64,000 nt of DNA, taken from contig NZ_VHIQ01000001.1 in assembly GCF_006494535.1 (NCBI RefSeq), positions 312,736-376,735 on the forward strand, in the 5' to 3' direction. The notes beneath the pieces were generated by a model. The model saw only the letters and a program-made list of their open reading frames with translations, was not told the DNA's origin and made no database searches. This document shows positions 18,383 through 27,066 of the stretch, in pieces. The position numbers and the translations under genes were made by a program. The DNA comes from Paucihalobacter ruber (GTDB lineage: Bacteria; Bacteroidota; Bacteroidia; Flavobacteriales; Flavobacteriaceae). Each line of letters starts with the position of its first letter. The stretch's first letter is position 1.

Positions 18383-19063
18383 TTATTCTAAACTCTTCAT
18401 AATTTCATCAACGTATTTCTTGGCAGTTTTAGCGGCATTATTAGGATCATCTAAGTTTGTTGTTACAATTGCCACAATTTGATCATCGGCTGATTGATCA
18501 AGATTATAGGCTACAGTTTCAAGCACATACTTTGTATAAGTTTTTGTTGATGTTCCTCCAATAGGAACGTAACCACCAAATGAATCGTAATAAGACCCGT
18601 AAGCATAAGGAACTGAATAATAATTATAAAAACTACCGTAATGCGCCGGATAAAAATTTGAATAAGAGGCTCCAAAATAAACACCATTTTGTGTTGTGGA
18701 TGTCGTTTGTTGTTTATCTTTTATTACAGTAATTACTACAGCGTCAAAACCCTCATAACCCATAATCTCTTTTATAAAAGCAACACGCTCTTCTGTAATT
18801 TCCCTGTTGGGATATATTTTTGGGGCTTTTGTAAAACTCTCTGTGGCTTTGATCCCCTTGGCTCTTAGTTGTTCGGCTATTTCCCTTTCGAAGGCCATGC
18901 GCGCATTATCATCGGCAGTTCGAGCAATAACCAATACATTTTTTTTCTTAAACTCATTTATACGATCACTTTCTGCCTTCCATGCATTTACAACTTTTAC
19001 AGAAGAACATGATTGAAACAATAACAAAAAGAATATAACAATTACTGAAACTTTATTAGACAT
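18383..19063 (-). CDS. Lipoprotein, tandem paralogue A
   Basis: 226 residues. The lipoprotein signal ends at Cys19 (LLFQSCSSVKV). The mature part opens with VVNAWKAE, then NVLVIARTADDNARMAFERE, then a Tyr/Gly/Ser-rich middle (about 130-170, e.g. YGSYYDSFGGYVP) and a conserved tail YVLETVAYNLDQSADDQIV. The next gene encodes a close relative with the same order of blocks, so this is a tandem duplication. I do not recognise the family with confidence; the start resembles DUF4136-type lipoproteins. It is probably an outer-membrane-anchored structural or stress protein. Confidence 0.75.
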   Translation of the reverse strand: MSNKVSVIVIFFLLLFQSCSSVKVVNAWKAESDRINEFKKKNVLVIARTADDNARMAFEREIAEQLRAKGIKATESFTKAPKIYPNREITEERVAFIKEIMGYEGFDAVVITVIKDKQQTTSTTQNGVYFGASYSNFYPAHYGSFYNYYSVPYAYGSYYDSFGGYVPIGGTSTKTYTKYVLETVAYNLDQSADDQIVAIVTTNLDDPNNAAKTAKKYVDEIMKSLE

Positions 19064-19108
19064 ATGATTAGGAATATTTGTGCTTAGTATTAATAGTAAA
19101 ATCTACTG

Positions 19109-19777
19109 TTATTTATCAAAACTTTTTGCAATAGCTTTAACATATTGCTTTGCTGTGGTTGCGGCATTATCTGGCTCTTCTAATTTAGATGTTATGACAG
19201 CAACCAATTGTTTGTCTTCAGGTTCATCTAAATTGTAAACTACTGTCTCTAAAACATAATTTTTGGCTGTGTATGTCGTACTAGATTGCTCAACATAGTT
19301 TCCAAGTGTAGAATAAGACATTGGATGTCTATAATAACCATAAAAACCATTATAATATCGTGGATAATAGCCATAATAAGTGCTACCTGCATAGTAACCA
19401 CCATCCGTCACTGTTTTTGTGAGCTCTTGTTCTTCTTTAATAACCGTTAAAACCACACCAAGAAAGCCATTATCCATAATGATCGATTTAATTTCTTTCT
19501 CGGTTTCTTCCGTGATTTCTTGGTCAGGTTTTAACTTTGGAAATTTTTCAAAACTGGCTGTGGCGTTGATTCCTCTAGAGGTGAGTTCTTTTACAATTTC
19601 ATTCTCAAAGGCAATTCGGGCCGACATATTATCAGTTCTGGCAATCACCAACAAGTTATTTTCTTTTACAGCTTCAATATTGTCTCCTTTCCATGAGTTA
19701 AGAACTTTAACACTTGAGCAGGAGCCGAAAAGAGTGATGCTCATAATAATAAAAAAAAGATAAATAGGTTTTTTCAT
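19109..19777 (-). CDS. Lipoprotein, tandem paralogue B
   Basis: 222 residues from the ATG at 19777. A longer reading begins further upstream, but only this start puts MKKPIYLFFIIMSITLFGSC in the position of a lipoprotein signal (Cys20). It shares with its neighbour SSVKV-N-WK, NLLVIARTD, the INATASFEKFPK block, a Tyr/Gly-rich middle and the ending YVLETVVYNLDEPEDKQLV. The 45 bp between the pair hold no clear promoter. The pair is probably co-transcribed. Function is unknown. Confidence 0.75.
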   Translation of the reverse strand: MKKPIYLFFIIMSITLFGSCSSVKVLNSWKGDNIEAVKENNLLVIARTDNMSARIAFENEIVKELTSRGINATASFEKFPKLKPDQEITEETEKEIKSIIMDNGFLGVVLTVIKEEQELTKTVTDGGYYAGSTYYGYYPRYYNGFYGYYRHPMSYSTLGNYVEQSSTTYTAKNYVLETVVYNLDEPEDKQLVAVITSKLEEPDNAATTAKQYVKAIAKSFDK

Positions 19778-20141
19778 AATAATATTAAAAATTAAGTCAC
19801 AAAAATTGAATTTCAACAAAGGCAAGTTTACCGGAGTTAGCAAAATTTATATCAATGTAAATAGAGTAGTTTTGACATCGATTTATATTAGTTTTTTATC
19901 TAATTGATTAAGTAATATTCTTAAACCATTTTAAAACCACCATTTTTGCAATTAAGTTTTTTGATGTGATCTTAATAATGATCGCTATACCAGTTATAAA
20001 TGATAAAATATATTTTTCTGAAAAATTAGTATCACAATATTAGCAAAAAACTTAGTTGTTATATATTTACTTTAAACTTTACTATACATTTTCATTCACT
20101 TTTAAATTTGTTTCAGTTATTATGTGTTTGAAATAAACTTT
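19778..20141. other. Spacer without gene
   Basis: About 360 bp of very AT-rich sequence between two minus-strand genes. No ORF of useful length, no clear hairpin terminator and no consensus promoter were found. It must contain the promoter of the paralogous lipoprotein pair. Confidence 0.5.
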
Positions 20142-20939
20142 TTATTTAGCAAAAAGAAATACAAAACCTGCCCTAATACCAAAATCAGCTTTAGCACCAT
20201 TAGCTGCGGCTAAATTAATTCGAGGCCCAAAAAGAAATTGCGTTTTTAGGTTCCCCAAACTGGATAATCCTGATATCACTGGATTTAACCAAACACTAGT
20301 ATTGCTCGTTTCCCAGTTCTGAGTTACCTCTAGGTTAGCCCCCAATCCTGCTCCAGATTTCCAATTGTAAGTGAAAAAAGGTTGAAAGAACAATTGGTTA
20401 ACGTCAATTCGATTATCATCACCTGCTACACTCCAAATCTGGTTTACTAATGCACCTATAGTAATTCCATTTGACTGATACAATGCAATTGCAGTAGGTC
20501 CAATTCCAAACTTTTCTGCTGTTAGAAAACTATTTGTACCGGTTGGAACTAGAAAAACAGGACCCGCACCCCAAGTAAGGCCTCCTTTTGAATTGGAAGG
20601 ACTTAAAAATGCACTTATCACAGCATCACCCAATCCAAATTCATGGTTACCTTCTCCTGTAATATTATATTGCGAAATCACAGGTTGCACCCAGCGGGTT
20701 ATTAGATTTAAATTATCTGTCACACTAATTGGAACAACAGGTTGAATATTGAGCGTATTTCTAGAACCATTTAGTTCTCCAATTCCTAAATCTGTGTTGT
20801 TTTGAAAAGGAACACTAATCAGACTGGCAATTGGATTAGCCAATTTCTTTGCTAATTCGGCGGCTTCCAATTTTTCAACTTCCTGAGCAGTAGCCAAGGT
20901 TGTTATAACGCAAAAGATGGTAATAATTATTTTTTTCAC
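20142..20939 (-). CDS. Exported porin-like protein of unknown function
   Basis: 265 residues with a signal peptide ending at about residue 18 (TLATAQ). Residues 25-45 (AAELAKKLANPIASLISVPF) begin a family often labelled transporter or neuromedin-U-like in bacterial genomes. NTLNIQPVVPISVTDNLNLI and TWGAGPVFLVPTGT are its recognisable strands, and the chain ends in FGIRAGFVFLFAK. An outer-membrane barrel role is likely. No partner gene is close, and the flanks are long AT-rich spacers. Confidence 0.7.
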   Translation of the reverse strand: MKKIIITIFCVITTLATAQEVEKLEAAELAKKLANPIASLISVPFQNNTDLGIGELNGSRNTLNIQPVVPISVTDNLNLITRWVQPVISQYNITGEGNHEFGLGDAVISAFLSPSNSKGGLTWGAGPVFLVPTGTNSFLTAEKFGIGPTAIALYQSNGITIGALVNQIWSVAGDDNRIDVNQLFFQPFFTYNWKSGAGLGANLEVTQNWETSNTSVWLNPVISGLSSLGNLKTQFLFGPRINLAAANGAKADFGIRAGFVFLFAK

Positions 20940-21058
20940 TGATTAACTTTTATAGACTATTGAAATTTTCACCATCATGTAGGTGATTATAAATGATATG
21001 ATTTAACCCAAAAAATAAGTGAGTGTAATTTTATTATAAACTCTAGTGGTCTTAAAAA

Positions 21059-21547
21059 TTAAGACTTGCCCATACTTTTTCTGGCTTTATCAGCATCATT
21101 CTTATAATTTTCTATCTTTTTGATCCATTTCTCTTCATCCTTGGGCGATAATTTACCTTTTCGTTTTAATTTATCGTATTTCTCTTGAGTCTCCTCCATT
21201 TTTTTACTTGCCTTTTCAAAATTATCTTGAGCTTGTTGTTTTTGTTTTAAAGTCTTTTCACTTTTTTTGCGCTCTTTATCTGCTTTTTTTAAATCCTTTT
21301 CATTTTTCTTCAATTTTTTCTCAAACGCCTCTTGATCTTTGGCCAGCTTTTTTGTGGCCTTTTGTGATTTCTCAAAATTACTTCTAATTGCCTTTTGATT
21401 CTCGGCTGATAAGGTTTGAGTCACATCTTTCCCGTCTTTAAAAATTGATTTTCCTTTTAATTCATAACTGACACCTTCGTGAACAATTATTTGGGCGTTA
21501 GATAAATAGCCTATGCAAAACAATAATAAGGTAATCCAGATTTTCAT
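21059..21547 (-). CDS. Exported Lys-rich coiled-coil protein
   Basis: 162 residues. The signal peptide ends near residue 18 (YLSNAQ). After a short conserved-looking start (IIVHEGVSYELKGKSIFKDG) the protein becomes a long, extremely Lys/Glu-rich helix (about 50-140, e.g. KKLKKNEKDLKKADKERKK). It is highly basic and probably extended in the periplasm. No family is recognised, and low complexity makes homology by eye unsafe. Confidence 0.65.
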   Translation of the reverse strand: MKIWITLLLFCIGYLSNAQIIVHEGVSYELKGKSIFKDGKDVTQTLSAENQKAIRSNFEKSQKATKKLAKDQEAFEKKLKKNEKDLKKADKERKKSEKTLKQKQQAQDNFEKASKKMEETQEKYDKLKRKGKLSPKDEEKWIKKIENYKNDADKARKSMGKS

Positions 21548-22014
21548 ATTATTTATTAATTAATTGGTTAAATAAATCATTAAGTTCATAAAAGCGAGGA
21601 TTCAGACCCTAGCGTCATATCATCAAATCATGTTAGCTGAACCTCTTATTAAAAAACTAATTGCGTCTAGTCTAAATATAGGAAACAAAAATATCGCTGC
21701 CAAAAAAAAATTGAGCACAAATGTATTAGCAATAATTTAAACACCACATATCATTTGATATTTGCAGGCAAAAGAGGTTAATCTAATTTTACGACGCGAT
21801 TTTTAAGTTAAACTTTAAGACAACAGTTTTAAATTAATTTCCAATTTATGACATTAACGAATAAGTTATTATATAAAATAAAAGTATATAACTAAATACT
21901 TTGCAATTGTTTGATTGAACGAACGGATTTAATGAAAGGCTTCTTACAATTATAATTTAAACTGTCCATTATATTCTAAAATAAACACCGTTAAAAATTA
22001 ATAAATACTTTAAA
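21548..22014. other. Spacer between divergent genes
   Basis: About 470 bp separating divergent exported-protein genes. It should hold both promoters, but I found no full TTTG/TAnnTTTG pair. Close to 21907 there is TACTTTG, one base short of the -7 consensus, for the plus-strand gene. No gene or long repeat is visible. Confidence 0.5.
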
Positions 22015-22641
22015 ATGAAAAAACTTTTAGCCGTTTTCTTAATGTTTGCTTCCTTCTTTAATGCTACTAGCCAAGTCATAGAACTTACGCCATCGTATGG
22101 TTACCAATTTGGCGCTAAACTAGGCTATGGCCCAAATTATTTAAAAATAGAAGATAGTGGTCAATTTGGAATTACGCTTGGTATAGAAACGTATTCAGGT
22201 TTGATGGCAGAGTTTACATACATTAATATGAGTTCAGAACTTAGACTTAGAGATGTTGTCTTCGCGCCTCTTGAAACTAGACTTGCTGATCTTAATATCG
22301 ATTGGTTTCTGGTAGGAGCAACACGCTATTTCAAACAAGGAAAAGTAAAACCTTTTGCGGGAGCAGGTTTAGGACTAGTTGTTGTTTCACCAAAAAACGA
22401 AAATTTAGAAATTATAGAAAATCGCTTAAACAGTTCTACCAAATTTGCGTTTAACTTTAAAGCCGGGGTAAATATAATGTTCTCAGAGGTTGTTGGCTTA
22501 AAATTACAAGGCGACTTATTTTTCCCTGTCAACTGGGCTGGTGTATATGTCGGGCCTGGTGGTGCAGGTATAAGTACAGGTTCTACAGTTATCCTTGGCG
22601 GTTTTAGTGGTGGTTTAGTTTTCAGAATTGATAAAAATTAA
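22015..22641 (+). CDS. Outer-membrane beta-barrel protein
   Basis: 208 residues. The signal peptide ends near residue 20 (NATSQ). The mature chain is rich in Gly and aromatic residues in alternating strands (YGYQFGAKLGYGPNYLKI, KPFAGAGLGLVVVSP, KFAFNFKAGVNIMFSE), the pattern of the OmpA/OmpX-like outer membrane beta-barrel superfamily. It ends GGLVFRIDKN, with the final strand two residues before the end. Function is unknown. Confidence 0.75.
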   Translation: MKKLLAVFLMFASFFNATSQVIELTPSYGYQFGAKLGYGPNYLKIEDSGQFGITLGIETYSGLMAEFTYINMSSELRLRDVVFAPLETRLADLNIDWFLVGATRYFKQGKVKPFAGAGLGLVVVSPKNENLEIIENRLNSSTKFAFNFKAGVNIMFSEVVGLKLQGDLFFPVNWAGVYVGPGGAGISTGSTVILGGFSGGLVFRIDKN

Positions 22642-22714
22642 TCTTCATTGTACTAGTAAATAATAGCATTAAGAAAACATGTCCTTAATTGGTTAAAAAT
22701 TGACTCCAATATTA

Positions 22715-23443
22715 ATGAAAAAACTAACTCTTCTTATATCACTTTTTGTTCATTCTTGGCTTTCATTTGGTCAAGATGAAACCCCTTCCAAGGTAGAAAA
22801 AAATCAAATCAATTTTTATGCTACTGATGCTATTAATGGGCTTTATACACTCAGTTATGAGCGTGCTCTGGGAAAACATATTTCGGTAAATTTAGGATTT
22901 GGCTATAAAACAGAGGAAGGATTAATTGTACTTTCAGGGATAGATACAGACCAATTAAAAACCAATAATCTCACCTATTCAGGTTACAAAATTGTACCAG
23001 AATTTAGATATTATTTGAATGAGTCATTAAATGGAGCTATGCTTAGTGGTTTCTATTTTGGGGCGTATTTGAAATACTCAGACTTTAAGTCAGATCTGAT
23101 TGGCACGTTTATTAATAGTGAGGGTGAGTCTTTCGATATTGCCTATAAGGGAGACATAGCCATTACATCGGTAGGGTTAATGGTTGGATATAAACTACCA
23201 ATAGGTAAGCATTTTTTTGTAGACTTTTTAATCGCAGGCCCAGGTTCTGGTTCTTATAAGTTTAAACTAGATAATACCATTCCACCACCCGACGAATTTT
23301 ACGAAGTTCTAAACCAAGCACTTGAAAATTACAGTATATTCGATTTAATTAATGCTGACTTTGAATTTAACGATCGTAATCTCAGATCAAATTTTTCAGT
23401 TCTCTCTTTTAGATATGGTATTTCTATTGGTTACTCCTTTTAA
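22715..23443 (+). CDS. Exported beta-barrel-like protein
   Basis: 242 residues from the ATG at 22715, chosen because it gives a clean signal peptide (MKKLTLLISLFVHSWLSFGQ); a TTG 15 bp upstream is the alternative. The mature part has barrel-type strands (INGLYTLSYERALGKHISV, FYFGAYLKYSDFKSDL, KHFFVDFLIAGPGSGSYKF) and ends in FRYGISIGYSF with a terminal Phe. It resembles DUF3575-like outer-membrane proteins, without certainty. It follows another barrel gene by about 70 bp. Confidence 0.7.
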   Translation: MKKLTLLISLFVHSWLSFGQDETPSKVEKNQINFYATDAINGLYTLSYERALGKHISVNLGFGYKTEEGLIVLSGIDTDQLKTNNLTYSGYKIVPEFRYYLNESLNGAMLSGFYFGAYLKYSDFKSDLIGTFINSEGESFDIAYKGDIAITSVGLMVGYKLPIGKHFFVDFLIAGPGSGSYKFKLDNTIPPPDEFYEVLNQALENYSIFDLINADFEFNDRNLRSNFSVLSFRYGISIGYSF

Positions 23444-23539
23444 GGCAAGACTTGATTTTTAAAAAAAATTAAATAATTCTTTAAAACCGTTTTTAAGTAT
23501 ATACACAGATTTTAATTTATAATTAAACAATATATTCCA

Positions 23540-24265
23540 ATGAAAAAAGTATTCTTATCGTATATGGTTCTTATAATTCCATTCTTTGGATTTACACAAA
23601 AATTGAAGGAAATTGACTCCACTGCAGTATATATTCTTGACCAAATGAGTGAACTTATAGGCGATTTAAATTCGGTGAAATTCAGTACAACCACATCGTT
23701 TGATAAATTAAATGACGAAGGAAATATTGTAACACAATATAGCACAAGCGAAGTTAGCATGGTTGGGCCTAATAAACTTTTGGCCAAAACTAAAAGTGAC
23801 AAAGGAGGTCATGGATATTGGTATAATGGTGAATATTTGTCATATTACTCTTATGCAGAAAATAACTATTTAATTCTTGAGACACCAGACAACATAATTA
23901 GCATGGTTGACGACATGCATACGCGCTTTGATTTCAAGTTTCCGGCCATCGATTTCTTTTACCCTTCATTTACAGATGATATTATAGAATCATTTGACTC
24001 AATTCAATATTTAGGAAAACGAACTGTTGAAGAAGAAGAATGCTATCAAATTATGGCTATAAATAATGAAATGCATGTTCAACTTTGGGTGTCTGAAGAC
24101 AGAAATTTTCTGCCTAAAAAAATGAAAATTATCTATAAGAATCAAAACAATATACAATACACAACTACATTTACAAGTTGGGAACTTAATCCTCAAATTC
24201 CTGAGGCCATTTTTGAGTTTCTGCCACCACCTAATGCAAAACTTATAAGCATTCTTGAAAAATAA
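23540..24265 (+). CDS. DUF2092 family exported protein
   Basis: 241 residues with a signal peptide ending near residue 19 (FFGFTQK). The order of blocks, VYILDQMSELIGDLNSVKF, GPNKLLAKTKSDKGGHGYWY, YQIMAINNEMHVQLWVSED and a final LPPPNAKLI, matches DUF2092, a LolA/LolB-like periplasmic fold. It may carry or bind a hydrophobic ligand. It lies 17 bp before the DUF6515-like gene, so the two are co-transcribed. Confidence 0.8.
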   Translation: MKKVFLSYMVLIIPFFGFTQKLKEIDSTAVYILDQMSELIGDLNSVKFSTTTSFDKLNDEGNIVTQYSTSEVSMVGPNKLLAKTKSDKGGHGYWYNGEYLSYYSYAENNYLILETPDNIISMVDDMHTRFDFKFPAIDFFYPSFTDDIIESFDSIQYLGKRTVEEEECYQIMAINNEMHVQLWVSEDRNFLPKKMKIIYKNQNNIQYTTTFTSWELNPQIPEAIFEFLPPPNAKLISILEK

Positions 24266-24282
24266 TTAAAAAGTAAAATATA

Positions 24283-25305
24283 ATGAGTACAAATAGAATA
24301 TTATATAGTAGTAAGGGATTGTTATTAATTATAATACTCGCTTTTTTTGCGTCAACAGAATACGCCATTGCACAGAGAATGAATCACGGAGCGTCAAGAG
24401 CCGGTGGTGGGTCAATATCTCGACCAAGTGCTTCACGACAGGTAGCAAGCAAACCAACAACTCAACGAGGATCAATTAATGGTGGTCATGTAAAAACAAA
24501 TAACAGGAGTATTTCTAAAGCACCTAGTTCAAATAATAATACAATAAGAAACCAAAATAGTAAATCAACAACAACTAAATTGGCCGACAGAAGCAGTGGT
24601 AATCAAAATAATTTGGTTGGTAATAAAAAAACATCAAATATTAAAAATAAAAGTGGCAATAACATCGGTAATAACAATAGGGTAGGAAATAATAATGTCA
24701 ATATTAATGTAGATAGAAGTAGAAATGTTAATCTGAGAAACACAAATGTAAGAGCAAGTTCTATACGTTACACAAGACCGCCTTATCGCTATGGAGGTTT
24801 CGGATATTATTGTCATAGACCATATTTTTACCATCCATACACCCCTTTCTATTGGGGCTCATATTATCGTCCGTGGGGCTACTTTGTTACTTCTTTAGCT
24901 ACTACAGCCATTATTGTTGCCATCATTAACGATAATAATGATGACAAAGAAGAATATCACTACGATAATGGTACTTACTATTTAAAAACACCTGAAGGTT
25001 TTGTCGCTTGCCAGGCGCCAGTTGGTGCTCAAGTACCTTCTATCCCGAAAGAAGCCGAAACAGTAACGGTAAATGAAATAACGAACAATTATTATTACGG
25101 AGGTGCATTTTACGAAAAAAATGCTGACGGTTACATTGTAGTTCCAGCAACTGCCGGTACTATTGTTCCTAATTTACCCGAAGGAGGTGAAGAAGTAAAA
25201 ATAGGTGATGTCACTTACGTTCAGTTTGGAGAAACCTATTACCAGCCCATTCAAGTTGATGGTAAAAATATGTACGAAATTGTTGACGTTAAAGAAGAAG
25301 CGTAA
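24283..25305 (+). CDS. DUF6515-like protein with Asn-rich linker
   Basis: 340 residues in three parts. A signal or anchor segment lies at about 10-30. A Ser/Asn/Arg-rich low-complexity linker spans about 40-160 (many NN and GN steps). A Tyr/Pro-rich stretch with a hydrophobic segment (SLATTAIIVAIIND, about 205-218) leads to a C-terminal domain with three related units of the form YY-x-Y-x-G-x-(F/Y)Y ... G-x-V-P-x-(L/I)P. The last part matches DUF6515. It is probably cell-surface or periplasmic. It follows DUF2092 directly. Function is unknown. Confidence 0.75.
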   Translation: MSTNRILYSSKGLLLIIILAFFASTEYAIAQRMNHGASRAGGGSISRPSASRQVASKPTTQRGSINGGHVKTNNRSISKAPSSNNNTIRNQNSKSTTTKLADRSSGNQNNLVGNKKTSNIKNKSGNNIGNNNRVGNNNVNINVDRSRNVNLRNTNVRASSIRYTRPPYRYGGFGYYCHRPYFYHPYTPFYWGSYYRPWGYFVTSLATTAIIVAIINDNNDDKEEYHYDNGTYYLKTPEGFVACQAPVGAQVPSIPKEAETVTVNEITNNYYYGGAFYEKNADGYIVVPATAGTIVPNLPEGGEEVKIGDVTYVQFGETYYQPIQVDGKNMYEIVDVKEEA

Positions 25306-25503
25306 TACCCTTTCATCCTTGGTAATGAAACCAAGCATATAAGTAACAAAAATTTATTTTAAAAAAATATTTTAAACTTATAATACTGTACTTTAATAGT
25401 TAACAATACGATTAAAGATGAAAGATAGTACTGAAACTATCAATTCATTATGATTTTAAATACTTGATATTTTTACGCTAAAACCCTTATCCAAACATAG
25501 TCT

Positions 25504-26082
25504 ATGAAATGGTATGCTAAAACTTTTGCTTTAATTATAAAAGGTATCCTGTTTTTTTTATTGCCAATAATAATACTATTTATTGTTATTGAAAAAGCAT
25601 TAATCATTATTCGAAAATTAATAGCCCCCATAAAATCTCATATCCCCGAAGATGGTATTTTTGGTATTGGAATGGTTTCTCTTCTCTCTATTTTATTGCT
25701 TTTGAGTATTAGTTTTATTGCCGGTATTTGGGCAGAGAATAAAAAAAATAAAACCATTATGCCAAAATTAGAAGAAATATTATCCTCCTTTATTCCCGGT
25801 TATGCGTTAATAAAAACACAAACCAATGAAGTTTTTGGCGATACAAATAAAAACTGGAAATCTGTAATTGTTGGAGATAATGGCGAATACAAGCTTGGAA
25901 TAGAGATTGAAAGGAATGATAATGGCTACAGTACGGTTTTCTTCCCAGACCCTGCAGATACTAAATCAGGCGAATTAAAAATAATCCAATCAAGTAAAAT
26001 AAAAATACTTGATTTAAGCATTAATAAACTCTCAGCCTTAATTAGAAAATATGGCCTTGGTTCAGCCTCATTTATAAAATAA
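25504..26082 (+). CDS. DUF502-like membrane protein
   Basis: 192 residues. Two membrane helices lie at about 8-32 (LIIKGILFFLLPIIILFIVI) and 52-76 (VSLLSILLLLSISFIAGIW). A soluble domain follows: IPGYALIKTQTNEVFGD, YKLGIEIERNDNGYSTVFFP, PDPADTKSGELKII. The helix pair plus the G-x-(V/I)-F-P-x-P-P/A-D-x-x-S-G pattern matches DUF502-type proteins of unknown function. It is the last gene before the tRNA/GIY-YIG locus. Confidence 0.7.
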   Translation: MKWYAKTFALIIKGILFFLLPIIILFIVIEKALIIIRKLIAPIKSHIPEDGIFGIGMVSLLSILLLLSISFIAGIWAENKKNKTIMPKLEEILSSFIPGYALIKTQTNEVFGDTNKNWKSVIVGDNGEYKLGIEIERNDNGYSTVFFPDPADTKSGELKIIQSSKIKILDLSINKLSALIRKYGLGSASFIK

Positions 26083-26506
26083 CAAAACCTTTCGAATTAG
26101 AGTCAATAGCATTTCAGTTTTTGTTTAAAAAGTCTTTTTGGTATTTCTCTTCTAAAATGTATTCAGATTTTGACATTTAATATACTTTAAATCTTTTCTA
26201 ACCTCCTCTTAATTGGTTTACTGTTTTTACTTCAGAAACATCCGTTAATACCAAATTTCAGACTCTTCAAAGATAATAAATACAGGATTTTGATTCTATT
26301 TAATTTTCTAGGTCTGTTAGTTTCGAGGCCACGATATGATAGATTTGGCGAATTTGAAATCGTTTTTAGTTTGCCACTGCAAGGTTATTTGATCAAAAGT
26401 AGTAGACATAAATAGGTTGAGATTGCTTTAAGCTCTTTATTTATTATGTAATTAATGAAGTAACTGGAAGTAGCTTAAAATTTCAGGTAAACCATAGTTA
26501 ATAACT
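26083..26506. other. Gene-free spacer before tRNA-associated element
   Basis: About 420 bp, AT-rich, without a supportable ORF. I saw nothing in it resembling an integrase remnant, and no tRNA fragment. Confidence 0.55.
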
Positions 26507-26560
26507 AAACTGCTATAAACTAAAAGAAGAGAACCAAAAATGGCTCTCTTTTTCTTAGTA
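26507..26560 (-). repeat. Direct repeat, distal copy, containing terminator
   Basis: A 54-bp sequence nearly identical to 26912-26966. Both read AAACT..TATAAACTAAAA(G)AAGAGAACCA, then a variable loop, then CTCT-T-run and CT(T)AGTA. The contained hairpin (26527-26549, stem AGAGAACCA / TGGCTCTCT with one G-U pair on the minus-strand RNA, flanked by Ts) would terminate minus-strand transcription after the GIY-YIG gene. The proximal copy is the terminator of the initiator tRNA. Together they bracket exactly the segment that holds the GIY-YIG gene and the tRNA fragment. Confidence 0.8.
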
Positions 26561-26561
26561 T

Positions 26562-26576
26562 TCCGCCTTCGGCGGA
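26562..26576. repeat. GC-rich palindrome TCCGCC..GGCGGA
   Basis: A perfect palindromic hairpin (TCCGCC, TTC, GGCGGA) in a very AT-rich setting. The same 6-bp arms recur at 26609-26623 and in three of the four tandem units at 27130-27411, with loops TCT, TTC or TTT. A third, different hairpin (TCGCC / GGCGA) lies between the first two at about 26580-26599. These look like a small REP-like element family. Confidence 0.75.
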
Positions 26577-26632
26577 GACTCGCCTGTTCGCAATGGCGAA
26601 AACAAGTGTCCGCCTCTGGCGGATATGAGCCC
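26577..26632 (-). pseudogene. Displaced 3' fragment of initiator tRNA with palindrome insertions
   Basis: On the plus strand this begins AGACTCG (compare GGACTCG of the tRNA T arm), is interrupted by palindromic sequence, and ends TGTCCGCCTCTGGCGGA followed by TATGAGCCC (26624-26632). TATGAGCCC is identical to the anticodon loop and 5' anticodon-stem strand of the intact tRNA at 27001-27009. Homology to the tRNA stops at 26632, and the TAA stop codon of the GIY-YIG gene begins on the next base. The acceptor 3' strand is lost, but the terminator copy that normally follows the tRNA is present just beyond. Confidence 0.7.
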
Positions 26633-26908
26633 TTATAGTTTCATATTGAGATAGTTCATCTTTAATATTTTAATTTCAGAACGACCAATACCGCTTTTAT
26701 AGTATTTCTCTCTATTCATGGCTTCATATTTGGTTTTATAAAAATCCAAATGCATAACTTCCCATGGTCGGTATCGAATGGTATATCCTTTTGTAGCTAG
26801 TTTATTGTGTGAATAAAATCGGTCTATTAAATCTTGAGTATAACCTACGTAAGTTTTATCGAAGGTTTTTGAGTATAATATGTAAACTACGAAGTAATCA
26901 TCAGTCAT
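26633..26908 (-). CDS. Small GIY-YIG nuclease
   Basis: 91 residues, a single GIY-YIG (URI-like) domain. The two defining strands are VVYILYS (Tyr9) and TYVGYT (Tyr20, Gly22). The catalytic Arg is R30 (LIDRF) and the metal-binding Glu is E67 (AMNREKYYKSG), so all key residues are present and the enzyme should be active. There is no DNA-binding extension. Family knowledge: such short proteins are common in Flavobacteriaceae and their function is not established; relatives include homing endonucleases and SLX1/UvrC nuclease domains. The gene sits between two copies of a tRNA terminator, 18 bp behind the one that ends the initiator tRNA, and its stop codon abuts a tRNA fragment. It may be the mobility or maintenance gene of a tiny tRNA-associated element. 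Confidence 0.88.
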   Translation of the reverse strand: MTDDYFVVYILYSKTFDKTYVGYTQDLIDRFYSHNKLATKGYTIRYRPWEVMHLDFYKTKYEAMNREKYYKSGIGRSEIKILKMNYLNMKL

Positions 26909-26911
26909 AAC

Positions 26912-26964
26912 AAACTATTATAAACTAAAAAAGAGAACCATAAAATTAGTTCTCTTTTTTCTAG

Positions 26965-26966
<2 letters not shown>
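26912..26966 (-). repeat. Direct repeat, proximal copy, containing tRNA terminator
   Basis: 55-bp partner of 26507-26560. Its last two bases belong to the 3' end of the initiator tRNA, and its other end lies three bases from the GIY-YIG start codon. The intervening 351 bp (26561-26911) are bracketed by the pair. Confidence 0.8.
26927..26960 (-). terminator. Terminator of initiator tRNA
   Basis: A perfect 12-bp stem (AAAAAAGAGAAC / GTTCTCTTTTTT, 10-base loop) starts 4 bases after the tRNA 3' end and runs into T on the minus strand. It is a standard factor-independent terminator, so the GIY-YIG gene downstream needs read-through or its own promoter. Confidence 0.85.
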
Positions 26967-27037
<71 letters not shown>

Positions 27038-27066
27038 ATATATTTTCAATATTTTAATTCCTCTTT

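Noticed and set aside
9620-26964. An integrase-borne genomic island ending at the tRNA
   Set aside because: The region is loosely packed and ends near a tRNA gene, but no integrase, transposase or distant copy of the tRNA end was found near 9.6-10.2 kb.
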